Assembly (NCBI GenBank): GCA_046052145.1
Contig: JBJOMW010000001.1
Span: 62,001 to 126,000, forward strand
DNA: 64,000 bases
Direction: 5' to 3'
Source of the DNA: Falsiroseomonas sp046052145
GTDB taxonomy: Bacteria; Pseudomonadota; Alphaproteobacteria; Acetobacterales; Acetobacteraceae
Shown here: positions 16,079-24,057 of the stretch, in pieces
How positions within the stretch are numbered: position 1 is the stretch's first letter
Layout of the letters: each line of letters opens with the position of its first letter
The notes under the pieces: generated by a model
Told to the model about the DNA's origin: nothing
What the model saw: only the letters and a program-made list of their open reading frames with translations
Database searches by the model: none
Translations under genes and position numbers: made by a program

Positions 16079-17520
16079 CCACGCCCGCGACAGAGCTGCC
16101 AGCCGACCTGCTGGAATTCGCCTGGATCTGGAACCAGCGCGCGCGCCTCGCCACGCCGGCGCTGCACCGGCGCGTGCTGCGCTGGCTGGAAGACGCGCTG
16201 GCCGCGGGCGATCGCCGCCTGCTGCTGATGGCCTTCCGCGGCGCCGGCAAATCCACCCTCGTCGGGCTGTTCTGCGCCTGGCAGCTCTATCGCGTGCCGG
16301 ACACCCGCATCCTGGTGCTGGCAGCCGACCACGCGCTCGCCAGCCGCATGGTCGCGACGGTCCGCCGCATCCTGGCGCGCCACCCGCTCTGCGGTGCGCT
16401 GCTGCCCGACCATGGGGACGGCAGCTGGGCGGCGGACCGCTTCACCGTCGCGCGGCCGGCGGTGCTGCGCGATGCCTCCATGCTGGCCGCCGGCATCGGC
16501 GGCAACATCACCGGCGCGCGGGCGGAGATGATCGTCTGCGACGATATCGAGGTGGCCGGCAATTGCGATTCGCCCGCCAAGCGCGCCGAATTGCGGGAGC
16601 GCCTGACAGAGGCCGACTTCGTCCTAACGCCGGGTGGCAGCATCCTCTATGTCGGCACGCCGCATTGCGCCGATAGCCTCTATGCTGATGGCGAGGGCGC
16701 GCCGCTCGTTGGCTATCGCCGCCTGGTGCTGCCGCTGCTCGATGCGGCAGGGCGCAGCGCCTGGCCCGAGCGCTTTCCGGAAGAGGCCATCGCCCAGCTC
16801 CAGGCACGCGTCGGCCCGCTGGCGTTCCGCCGGCAGATGCTGCTGGAGCCGGTCGCGGAAGACGCCGCGCGGCTCGATCCCGCCCTTCTCATCCGCTACG
16901 GCGCCGAGCCCGATTACCGCGAGGCGAATGGGCGCGGCGTTCTGACGCTGATGGGCACGCGGCTGGTCTCGGGCGGGGGCTGGTGGGACCCGGCTTTCGG
17001 CCGGCCCGGCATGGGCGATTCCAGCGTCGTCGCCGCCACCTATGCCGATGCCGCAGGCCGGCACTACCTGCAGCGGCTGGCCTATGTCACCCACGACCCC
17101 GGCGCGGCCGAGGACCCGGCGACGCAGCAATGCCGCAAGGTGGCCGAGATCGCGCGCGAGCTGCTGCTGCCGGTGATGCGTGTCGAGACCAATGGCATTG
17201 GCGGCTTCCTGCCCGGGCTGCTGCGGCAGGAATTCTCCCGCGCCGGCGTCGCCTGCGCGGTGCGGGAGATCGCGAGCCATGTGCCGAAGGAGCGCCGCAT
17301 CCTGGGCGCGCTTGACCCCGTGCTCGCCGCGCGGCGGCTCTCCGCGCATGACAGCGTCTTCCGCACGCGCTTCCCGCAGGAGATGGCGGCCTGGCGCCCC
17401 GGCGAGCCCGGCCAGCCGGACGACGCGCTGGATGCGCTGGCCGGCTGCATCGCCGCCGAGCCCGTGCGCCTGCCGCTGCTGCCACCGCGCGGCCGCCGCC
17501 CCGATTGGCAGGGGGCGTGA
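16075..17520 (+). CDS. phage terminase large subunit
   Basis: This is the DNA-packaging motor ATPase with nuclease. The 481-residue protein has Walker A FRGAGKST at residues 54-61 and Walker B EMIVCDDIE at 151-159. The RNase H-like nuclease begins with GWWDPAFGRPGMGDSSVV, giving Asp305 as first metal ligand, and a late acidic motif DDALDALAGC is near residue 440. All catalytic elements look intact, so packaging could be active. It starts inside the previous stop (ATGA). Unlike T7-type genomes, where terminase lies at the far right end after lysis genes, here lysis genes follow it. Confidence 0.93.
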   Translation: MTTPATELPADLLEFAWIWNQRARLATPALHRRVLRWLEDALAAGDRRLLLMAFRGAGKSTLVGLFCAWQLYRVPDTRILVLAADHALASRMVATVRRILARHPLCGALLPDHGDGSWAADRFTVARPAVLRDASMLAAGIGGNITGARAEMIVCDDIEVAGNCDSPAKRAELRERLTEADFVLTPGGSILYVGTPHCADSLYADGEGAPLVGYRRLVLPLLDAAGRSAWPERFPEEAIAQLQARVGPLAFRRQMLLEPVAEDAARLDPALLIRYGAEPDYREANGRGVLTLMGTRLVSGGGWWDPAFGRPGMGDSSVVAATYADAAGRHYLQRLAYVTHDPGAAEDPATQQCRKVAEIARELLLPVMRVETNGIGGFLPGLLRQEFSRAGVACAVREIASHVPKERRILGALDPVLAARRLSAHDSVFRTRFPQEMAAWRPGEPGQPDDALDALAGCIAAEPVRLPLLPPRGRRPDWQGA

Positions 17521-17533
17521 TCAGCGCACGGGG

Positions 17534-17758
17534 TTAGCCGACGGCGTCGAGCTTCAGGATCTCGCGCGCATGGCGGGCGACGCCGCCCTCGGTGATCGCA
17601 TAGCGCCCATCGGCGCCGAGCCGCGCCAGGCCCATCCCCTGCAGCCGCTCCAGGCAGGGACCGTCCTTCAACCCGGCCGGGCGGCCAGCGCCGCCCACCA
17701 GCACCAGCCGGTGCAGCGCCGAGCGGCAGCAGGTTTCGAGATAGGGCTCGTTCCACAT
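17534..17758 (-). CDS. small winged-helix-like protein, antisense within the phage cluster
   Basis: This 74-residue protein runs opposite to the cluster between terminase and the lysis genes. It begins MWNEPYLETCCRSALHRLVL and continues with LERLQGMGLARLGADGRYAI, then TEGGVARHAREIL. The layout (helix, helix, beta-wing 'GLARLGADGRYAITEGG') suggests a winged helix. The start at 17758 is chosen because the upstream extension is Pro/Gly-rich and reads as non-coding. Being the only minus-strand gene inside the block, it may be a local regulator (inference). Confidence 0.6.
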   Translation of the reverse strand: MWNEPYLETCCRSALHRLVLVGGAGRPAGLKDGPCLERLQGMGLARLGADGRYAITEGGVARHAREILKLDAVG

Positions 17759-17859
17759 GGTCCGGGCGGGTCGCGTCTCAGCCGGAAGGTTGGTTCCCGC
17801 CTTTGGCGGTTCAAGGCGTGCCGGGCCGCCCGGCCCGCGCTTCACGAGGAGTGCGACAG

Positions 17860-18252
17860 ATGCTTCCCGAACTCCCGCCCCCCCTGGTGGCGGCGCTGGC
17901 GGATGCGCCGCTGGCATTGCTCATGTTGTGGATGATGACGCAGCTGCGCCGCGACATCCACGCGCGCCCCGAAGCCGCGCCGCCCGAGCCAAGCCGTGCT
18001 GAGGATGCCGCACGCGCCATCCACGCGGCGCGAGAGGAGCTGTCGGCCTTCAAGCTGGAAGTGGCGCGCACCTATGTGCCGCTGTCGCTGATCCGCGACA
18101 TGGATGCGCGGCTGACGCAGCAGCTCGGCCGGCTGGAGGCGAAGCTCGACGAGGTGAGCCGGGCCGCGACCGCGGCGGCGGCGATCTCGGCCCAGTCCGT
18201 GCCTGGGCGCGGCATCGGCTTCGGCCTGCGCAGCGGGGAGGCAGAGGCATGA
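17860..18252 (+). CDS. membrane-anchored coiled-coil protein (holin/spanin-like position)
   Basis: This 130-residue protein has an N-terminal hydrophobic segment (about residues 8-27, LVAALADAPLALLMLWMMTQ) and then a long charged helix of coiled-coil type through residue ~105. It lies directly before a cell wall hydrolase gene and overlaps its start, the place of holin or spanin genes in lysis cassettes. The single membrane segment fits a pinholin- or spanin-like role better than a classical multi-span holin. Ribosome site GAGGAG precedes ATG 17860. The function is inferred from context only. Confidence 0.6.
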   Translation: MLPELPPPLVAALADAPLALLMLWMMTQLRRDIHARPEAAPPEPSRAEDAARAIHAAREELSAFKLEVARTYVPLSLIRDMDARLTQQLGRLEAKLDEVSRAATAAAAISAQSVPGRGIGFGLRSGEAEA

Positions 18253-18707
18253 GCGCGACGCCGCTGCGCGCGGCCCTGGTCGCCCGCCGTCGGGAAGCCG
18301 GCGCGGCAGAGGTGCTGGCGCTGACGCTGTGGGGCGAGGCCGCGGACCGGCCGGTGCGGGCGATGGAAGCGGTGGCGGCCGTGGTGATGACGCGGGTGCG
18401 GCTGGCCGCCGCGGCCGGCGGGCCGGCGCATCTCGGCCAGGGTGTCGCGGCCGTGTGTCGCGCGCCCTTCCAATTCGCCTGCTGGCATCCCGGCCATCCG
18501 CGCCAGCGCGCCCTGGCGGAGCTGCCAGCCGGCGCCGATCTCGGCCCCTGCCAACGCGTTGCCGCGCGTGCGCTCGCCGGCGCGCTGCCCGACCCGACAG
18601 GGGGTGCGACGCATTATCACGCAGCCGAGCGCCTGCCCCGCTGGGCGCTCGGCCGCGTGCCGGTGGCGGAAATCGGCGGGCTTGTCTTCTACCGGCTGCT
18701 GGGCTGA
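18249..18707 (+). CDS. cell wall hydrolase, SleB type (endolysin candidate)
   Basis: This 152-residue protein has the pattern of SleB/Hydrolase_2 lytic transglycosylase-like enzymes. It has EVLALTLWGEAADRPVRAME with the likely catalytic Glu at the end of the first helix, then AVAAVVMTRVRLA, AVCRAPFQFACW, and the closing DPTGGATHYHAAERLPRWAL. No signal peptide is seen, so export through the upstream membrane protein's lesion is plausible. It probably releases particles by degrading peptidoglycan and forms the last clear gene of the phage-like block. It overlaps the previous stop by 4 bases. Confidence 0.85.
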   Translation: MSATPLRAALVARRREAGAAEVLALTLWGEAADRPVRAMEAVAAVVMTRVRLAAAAGGPAHLGQGVAAVCRAPFQFACWHPGHPRQRALAELPAGADLGPCQRVAARALAGALPDPTGGATHYHAAERLPRWALGRVPVAEIGGLVFYRLLG

Positions 18708-18718
18708 TACGCAGGGCC

Positions 18719-19075
18719 ATGAGCGAGAGCATCTACACCCTCGTCCGCGGCGCGGATTGGCGCGCGGCGGAACAGGCGGGCGAATACCGCGGCAGCGCCG
18801 ATGATGCGCGCGACGGCTTCCTGCATTTCTCCGCAGCCGCGCAGGTCCGCGGCAGCGCCGCGAAGCACCGGCGCAGCGAGCCCGATCTGTGGCTGGTGGA
18901 AGCCGATCCCGCGCGGCTCGGCGAGGCGCTGAAATGGGAGCCGGCCTCCGGCGGCTCGCGCCCCGGCCTGTTCCCGCATCTCTACGGGGCGCTACCGGTC
19001 GCGGCGGTGCTGTCGGTCACGCGGCTGCCGCTGCGCGCGGATGGCACGCACGAGTTTCCGGAGGGGTTTCCCTAA
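18719..19075 (+). CDS. DUF952 domain protein
   Basis: This 118-residue cytoplasmic protein has the DUF952 pattern: SIYTLVRGADWRAAEQAGEY, a GFLHFSAAAQV block, and FPHLYGALPVAAVLSVTRLP. DUF952 proteins are widespread single-domain proteins with no established activity. It begins only 11 bases after the hydrolase stop, so it may be transcribed with the phage-like block, although the family is a common chromosomal one. Its end overlaps the convergent transporter gene by 4 bases. Confidence 0.85.
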   Translation: MSESIYTLVRGADWRAAEQAGEYRGSADDARDGFLHFSAAAQVRGSAAKHRRSEPDLWLVEADPARLGEALKWEPASGGSRPGLFPHLYGALPVAAVLSVTRLPLRADGTHEFPEGFP

Positions 19076-19944
19076 CCGGTGCCGTCGCGCGCCTGCACCG
19101 CGGCGCGCTCATTCATCACGCAGGCGAAGACCACCACCACCGCGCCCGCCGCCATCGCCCAGCCCGGCGCATGGCCCCAGATGGCGAGGTCGTAGGTAAC
19201 GCTCCACAGCAGGCCGGAATAGCCGAAGGGCGCGAGCCGCGCCGCCGAGGCGTGCCGGAAACTCTCCGCCAGCGCGACCACCGCGATGCCGACGATCACG
19301 CCATTGGCCATCATCAGCGCCAGCGCCCAGGGCTCCGGCGCGCGCCAGGTGGCAATGCCCGGGCCGAGCATGACGACGAAGCCCAGCACCGCCGGCCAGA
19401 CCAGCACCCGCGCGACGCCGGGTTCGTGCCGCAGCGAACGGTTCAGCGTGAAGACCAGCGCGTAGCAGAGCGTACCGCAGAGCGCCCAGACATAGCCGAT
19501 CGCCGCCCCACCCAGCCCGCCGACAAGCCCCGGCGCCAGACCGATGGCCACGCCCCCGAAGCCGACCGCCGCCCAACCCCAGGAGGAAGCCGGCACCTTC
19601 TCCCGCAACGCCATCGCTGATAGCGCCAGGACGAAGAAGGGCGAGGTGAAGAAGACCAGATAGCCCTCGATCAGCGGCAGATGGCTGAAGGCCAGGAAGA
19701 AGAAGCTGGCGCTGCCGAGCATCGTCACCGCGCGGGCCGCATGGATGCGCGGATGGCGGGTGGAAAGCGGGCCGCCCCAGCCGCGGATCGCCAGGCGCAG
19801 CACGGCAACGACGCCGAGGATGGTCGCGAAGCGGACCAGCAGCACCTGCCAGACCGTGTGCGATTCGCCGGCCAGGGTCTTGCTGATGGCATCCAGCAGC
19901 CCAAACAGGCCGATCCCGGCCAGCATCAATAACGGGCCGCGCAC
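19072..19944 (-). CDS. DMT-superfamily (EamA) transporter
   Basis: This 290-residue inner-membrane protein has about ten hydrophobic segments arranged as two EamA repeats, typical of drug/metabolite exporters. Repeat one includes MLAGIGLFGLLDAISKTLAG and LPLIEGYLVFFTSPFFVLAL; repeat two includes IGYVWALCGTLCYALVFTLN. A GTG start at 19944 is chosen because GGGGGA lies about 8 bases upstream and the protein then opens straight into the first membrane helix. The substrate cannot be told from sequence. It is divergent from pyrD. Confidence 0.8.
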   Translation of the reverse strand: MRGPLLMLAGIGLFGLLDAISKTLAGESHTVWQVLLVRFATILGVVAVLRLAIRGWGGPLSTRHPRIHAARAVTMLGSASFFFLAFSHLPLIEGYLVFFTSPFFVLALSAMALREKVPASSWGWAAVGFGGVAIGLAPGLVGGLGGAAIGYVWALCGTLCYALVFTLNRSLRHEPGVARVLVWPAVLGFVVMLGPGIATWRAPEPWALALMMANGVIVGIAVVALAESFRHASAARLAPFGYSGLLWSVTYDLAIWGHAPGWAMAAGAVVVVFACVMNERAAVQARDGTG

Positions 19945-20086
19945 GCTGCATTCCCCCAGGGTCAAGTATCCCCGTCTGTTAGCTGGTTCCGGCGGCGCCG
20001 GCCACCGCGGGCGGCCCGTGGGGGTCTCGCATGCGTCCGGCGCGCCTTCCCATCCCGGCCGCTTGGGGGCACAACCAGCCCCCGAG

Positions 20087-21151
20087 ATGACCCCAAGCCT
20101 CGCCTCCCTCCTCATGCCGCTGATGCGCGGCATGGACCCTGAGCGCGCGCACGACCTTGCGCTGCGCGCGCTACGCCTTGGCCTGGCGGGATCGGACCGA
20201 TCCCCCGACGACCCGATCCTGGCCACGCGCGTGCTGGGCAGCACCTTCCGCAACCCGATCGGGCTCGCCGCCGGCTTCGACAAATCGGCGGTCGCGGTGG
20301 ACGCGCTGATGCGCCTCGGCTTCGGCTTCGTGGAGGCCGGGTCGGTCACGCCGCGCCCGCAGATCGGCAACGCGAAGCCGCGGCTGTTCCGCCTGGTTGA
20401 GGACCGCGCGGTCATCAACCGCATGGGCATGAACAACCAAGGCATCGCGCCCTTCCGGGAGCGTATCGCGGCGCTGCCGCGGCCCCGCCCAGCGGTGCTT
20501 GGCGTCAATATCGCGATCAACAAGGAAGGCGCGGCGCCGCTTCTCGACTATCCGGCGCTCTATGCCGAGGTCGCGGCACTGGCCGACTACGTCGCGGTCA
20601 ATGTCTCCTCCCCCAACACGCCGGGCCTGCGCGACCTGCAGGGGGAGAAGCAATTATCCGACATCCTCGCCGCCCTGTCCGCGACGCGCGCCGCCCAGCC
20701 GGGCGCGAAGCCGCCGATCCTGGTGAAGATCGCCCCCGACCTCGCCCCCGAGGCGATCGAGCCGATTGTGGACGCCGCGGTCACGCATGGCATGGATGGG
20801 CTGATCGTCTCCAACACCACCATCTCCCGCCCCGGGCTGCGCTCCGCGCATGCGGGGGAAACAGGCGGGCTGTCCGGCCCGCCGCTGCGGGCGCTATCCA
20901 CCGAACTGCTGCGCCGTGTCGCCAAACTCGCGCGCCCGCGCGGCCTGACGCTGATCGGCTGCGGCGGCGTCGGCTCGGGTGCAGATGCGTATGAGAAGCT
21001 GCGCGCGGGCGCCGATCTCGTGCAGCTCTATGCCGCCTTCGCCTATGACGGGCCGGCGCTGATCCCGCGCATCAAGCGCGAGCTGGCCGCGCTGCTCCGC
21101 CGCGACAGCGTGCGCAACGTCGCCGAGATCGTCGGGGCCGACATAAGGTGA
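20087..21151 (+). CDS. pyrD: dihydroorotate dehydrogenase (quinone), class 2
   Basis: This enzyme oxidises dihydroorotate to orotate in pyrimidine synthesis and passes electrons to the membrane quinone pool. The 354-residue protein has the class 2 N-terminal helical extension (LMPLMRGMDPERAHDLALRA), FMN-site motifs NPIGLAAGFDKSAVAVDAL and GSVTPRPQIGN, the active-site loop VNVSSPNTPGLRDLQ, and GADLVQLYAAFAYDGP. ATG 20087 gives the usual family N-terminus. The stop overlaps the GTG of the HAD gene, so the two are coupled. Confidence 0.95.
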   Translation: MTPSLASLLMPLMRGMDPERAHDLALRALRLGLAGSDRSPDDPILATRVLGSTFRNPIGLAAGFDKSAVAVDALMRLGFGFVEAGSVTPRPQIGNAKPRLFRLVEDRAVINRMGMNNQGIAPFRERIAALPRPRPAVLGVNIAINKEGAAPLLDYPALYAEVAALADYVAVNVSSPNTPGLRDLQGEKQLSDILAALSATRAAQPGAKPPILVKIAPDLAPEAIEPIVDAAVTHGMDGLIVSNTTISRPGLRSAHAGETGGLSGPPLRALSTELLRRVAKLARPRGLTLIGCGGVGSGADAYEKLRAGADLVQLYAAFAYDGPALIPRIKRELAALLRRDSVRNVAEIVGADIR

Positions 21152-21999
21152 AGATCCTCGATGGCGTCGCCCCGCTGGCCGATCGCTATGACGGCTTCAT
21201 CCTGGACATCTGGGGCGTCCTTCATGACGGCAAGAAGCCGTATGTCGGCGTCGCGGAAGCGCTCGGCACGCTGAAGGCGCGCGGCAAGCGCATCGCGCTG
21301 CTGTCCAACGCGCCGCGCCGGTCGCATGTGGTGGATGCGATGCTGACAGGCATGGGCCTCGACCGCGCGCTGTGGGACGCGACGATCACCAGCGGCGAGC
21401 TCGCCTGGCGCGCCATGGCCGATCCGGCGCGCTTCGGCCGCCGCGCCTTCTTCATCGGCATGCCCGACCGCGACCTGTCGGTGATCGAGCAGCTGGACAT
21501 CACGCTGGTGGGCGACCCGGCGGAGGCCGATTTCATCCTCAACACCGGCCCCGAACCGGTGCGCGGCCGCGATACGGTCGAGCCCTACCGCGCGACGCTG
21601 GCTGCCTGCGCCGCGCGCGGCCTGCCGATGCTCTGCGCCAACCCCGACCGCTTCGTGATGGTGGGCGAAGCGCACGTGGTCTGCGCCGGCGCGCTGGCCG
21701 ATCTCTATCTCGATCTCGGCGGCCCCCGCGCCACCGAAATCGGCAAGCCCGACCCGGCCGTCTATGCGCCGGTGCTGGAGGCGCTCGGCATCGCCGACCG
21801 CGCGCGCGTGGTGGCCATCGGCGACAGCCCGCACACGGATCTGGCCGGCGCGCAGGCGGCAGGGATTGACGCGGTCTGGGCGCTGACGGGGCTGGCGGCG
21901 CATGCGCATGGCGCCGCCCCTGACTCCGCGCGGCTCGCCGCCGTCGCGGCCGAGGAAGGCGTGCGCCCGATCGCCGCGCTCTCCGGCCTGCGCTGGTAG
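21148..21999 (+). CDS. HAD-superfamily class IIA hydrolase (TIGR01459-like)
   Basis: This 283-residue phosphatase-like protein has motif I as FILDIWGVLHDG, where a Trp stands in the place of the usual second Asp, as in the TIGR01459 group. It has LLSNAPRRS (motif II), and the C-terminal GKPDPAVYAP lysine motif followed by VVAIGDSPHTDLAGAQ. These proteins resemble NagD-type sugar-phosphate/nucleotide phosphatases, but their substrate is unknown. It starts with GTG inside the pyrD stop, suggesting co-expression with pyrimidine synthesis. Confidence 0.85.
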   Translation: MKILDGVAPLADRYDGFILDIWGVLHDGKKPYVGVAEALGTLKARGKRIALLSNAPRRSHVVDAMLTGMGLDRALWDATITSGELAWRAMADPARFGRRAFFIGMPDRDLSVIEQLDITLVGDPAEADFILNTGPEPVRGRDTVEPYRATLAACAARGLPMLCANPDRFVMVGEAHVVCAGALADLYLDLGGPRATEIGKPDPAVYAPVLEALGIADRARVVAIGDSPHTDLAGAQAAGIDAVWALTGLAAHAHGAAPDSARLAAVAAEEGVRPIAALSGLRW

Positions 22000-22018
22000 G
22001 GCGGGGCGCGGAGCGGCC

Positions 22019-23206
22019 GTGATCGCGACGCCGCCGAGCGCCGTTCGCCCCCCGATCTGGCTGCTGGTCGCGATGATCGCGATCGGCCCCTTCACCATGC
22101 AGGTGCTGGTGCCCTCGCTGCCCTCGATGGGGGAGGCGCTCGGCGCCAGCACGGCAACCGTGCAGCTGACGGTCACGCTGTATCTCCTCGCAGTCGGCGC
22201 GGGGCAGCTGTTCTACGGGCCGCTGTCGGACCGCTTCGGGCGCAGGCCGCTGCTGATGGGCGGGCTCGCGCTCTATGCCGTGGCGAGCCTTGGCGCAGCG
22301 CTAGCACCGGATGTCACGGGCGTGGTCGTCGCGCGCATGCTGCAGGCCGCGGGCGCCTGCGCCGGCGTGGTGCTGGCGCGCGCGGTGATCCGCGATGTCT
22401 GGCCGCGCGAGCAATCGGCCAGCGTGCTTGGTTATGTCACGATGGGCATGACCATCGCGCCGATGTTCGCCCCGATCATCGGCAGCCTGCTGGAGATGGT
22501 CTTCGGCTGGCGCGCGACGATGCTGGCCTGCCTCGCCTTCGTCGTGCCGCTGGCGCTGGTTGCGTGGCGGCGCCTGCCAGAGACGCTGCCCGCGCCGCAG
22601 CCCCTGCCTGGGCTCGTCGCGATCTGGGGCGCCTATCGCAGCGTCTTCGCGCATGCCGGCTTTCGCGCCCATGCCGCGATCACCGCCTGTTCCACCGGCG
22701 TCTTCTTCGCCTTCCTGGGCGGTGCGCCGTATGTCGTGGTGCAGGGCATGGGCTATTCGCCGCTGGTCTTCGCGCTGGCCTTCGCCACCATCTCAGTGGC
22801 CTTTGCACTCGGCAATTGGATCGCCGGGCGAATGGCCACGCGGCTTGGGCTGATGCGGCTGCTCGGCTTCGGGATCGTGCTCAGCACGGGCGGGTCGCTG
22901 CTGGCGGCCGCGATGCTGCTGGGGCTTCCGCCGCACATCCTGGATTTCTTCCTGCCGATGGCCGTGGTCGCGGTGGGCAACGGAATGCTGCAGCCCACCT
23001 CGATCGCCGGGGCGCTCGCCACACGGCCGCAGCTGGCGGGCACGGCATCCGCACTGGTGGGCGCGATGCAGATGGGCTTCGGCGCGCTCATGACCTTCGT
23101 GGTGGGCTTCGTGGAGTTCGGCGCGGGCTACGGCACGTCGCTGACCATGGCCGGCGCGGGGATTGGCGCCTGGCTGGCGCTGCGTGGCGCGCGACGCGCT
23201 GCCTAA
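22019..23206 (+). CDS. MFS drug-resistance transporter, Bcr/CflA type
   Basis: This 395-residue inner-membrane protein with twelve predicted membrane helices carries the MFS motif A as GPLSDRFGRRPLLMGG between helices 2 and 3. It opens with IWLLVAMIAIGPFTMQVLVP, then LPSMGEALGASTATVQLTVT, the typical start of Bcr/CflA exporters of bicyclomycin, chloramphenicol or sulfonamides. The actual substrate is unknown. The GTG start at 22019 puts the first helix close to the N-terminus; the gene follows the HAD gene after 19 bases and may be in the same transcript. Confidence 0.85.
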   Translation: MIATPPSAVRPPIWLLVAMIAIGPFTMQVLVPSLPSMGEALGASTATVQLTVTLYLLAVGAGQLFYGPLSDRFGRRPLLMGGLALYAVASLGAALAPDVTGVVVARMLQAAGACAGVVLARAVIRDVWPREQSASVLGYVTMGMTIAPMFAPIIGSLLEMVFGWRATMLACLAFVVPLALVAWRRLPETLPAPQPLPGLVAIWGAYRSVFAHAGFRAHAAITACSTGVFFAFLGGAPYVVVQGMGYSPLVFALAFATISVAFALGNWIAGRMATRLGLMRLLGFGIVLSTGGSLLAAAMLLGLPPHILDFFLPMAVVAVGNGMLQPTSIAGALATRPQLAGTASALVGAMQMGFGALMTFVVGFVEFGAGYGTSLTMAGAGIGAWLALRGARRAA

Positions 23207-23229
23207 TCTTCCGCAGCGCGTGCCGCGTC

Positions 23230-23970
23230 CTAGTCTCCCGCCGCGCGTGCCGCGCGATGGCGCCGCATCAGCCAGAAGCCCAGCGCCATGCTCGCCGCCA
23301 GCAACGCGACCGACAGCGCCAGCTGCCAGCCGCCCTCCACCCGGATGCCCTTGCCGAGCAGCGCAAAAACCAGCGTCTGCGGCAGGTAGCCCAGCGCCGA
23401 TCCGGCCAGGAAAGGCAGCACCCGAAGCCCCGCCATGCCGGCCAGGGTGTTCAGCGCCAGATTGTTCCCCACCGGCAGCAGCCGCAGCGCCAGCGTTGCG
23501 CCGAAGGGGCTGCCCGCCAGCACATCGCGCAGCGGCCGCAACCTGTGGCCGAAGCGCCCCGCCAGCCGCCGCTCCGCCCATTCCCGGCCGAGCAGCCGCG
23601 CCCAGCCATAGGCCGCGACGCAGCCCAGCAAGGTCGCGCCCAGCGCCAGGGCCGTGCCGAGCGCCGCGCCGAAGGCGTAGCCGCCCAGAAACGCGATGGT
23701 CTGCCGCGGCAGCCCAACCGCGGTGATCGCGGCACCAACGGCCAGGAATACCAGCTCGCCCCAGACCCCCTCGTCGCGGACATAGCGGTCCACCCAATCG
23801 GTGCCCGGCACGCCGCCCATCTCGCGCAGCGCCACACCCAGCAGGACCAGCCCGGCTGCGAGCAGCAGCAGCTTCAACAGCGCGGTCCAGCGTCGGCGCG
23901 GGTCCTGTGTCACGGCGGGCGGCGCCGCGCCGCCGGTCACGGCCGGCCCCAGGGTTTGGTCGGGCGCCAT
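23230..23970 (-). CDS. TVP38/TMEM64-family membrane protein
   Basis: This 246-residue inner-membrane protein of the SNARE-associated/VTT (DedA-like) group has a family core from GLPRQTIAFLGGYAFGAALG to LRLLPVGNNLALNTLAGMAG, ending in YLPQTLVFALLGKGIRV. VTT proteins are thought to act in lipid scrambling or membrane homeostasis; the role here is unknown. A Pro-rich N-terminal tail of ~30 residues precedes the first membrane helix. It is convergent with the MFS gene and divergent from heme A synthase. Confidence 0.85.
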   Translation of the reverse strand: MAPDQTLGPAVTGGAAPPAVTQDPRRRWTALLKLLLLAAGLVLLGVALREMGGVPGTDWVDRYVRDEGVWGELVFLAVGAAITAVGLPRQTIAFLGGYAFGAALGTALALGATLLGCVAAYGWARLLGREWAERRLAGRFGHRLRPLRDVLAGSPFGATLALRLLPVGNNLALNTLAGMAGLRVLPFLAGSALGYLPQTLVFALLGKGIRVEGGWQLALSVALLAASMALGFWLMRRHRAARAAGD

Positions 23971-24057
23971 GGCCGGGGGGTAGCAGCGGGGCGATGGGGC
24001 GGCAAGCAGCAGGAGAGCGGCGCGGAGGAGGTGTGCGATCCGCCCCGCCGCCCTAAT

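Noticed and set aside
5915..18707. Interpretation as a tailocin (headless phage tail bacteriocin)
   Set aside because: Portal, scaffold, major capsid and a complete terminase are present, so a DNA-filled head is expected.
5915..18707. Interpretation as the standard Rhodobacter-type gene transfer agent cluster
   Set aside because: The tail genes are short-tail (gp11/gp12-like) and there is no tape measure, capsid protease or siphovirus tail set.
5080..18720. Search for attachment-site direct repeats or a tRNA at the cluster ends
   Set aside because: No tRNA and no convincing flanking direct repeat was found by eye. A computed repeat search beyond the window would be needed.
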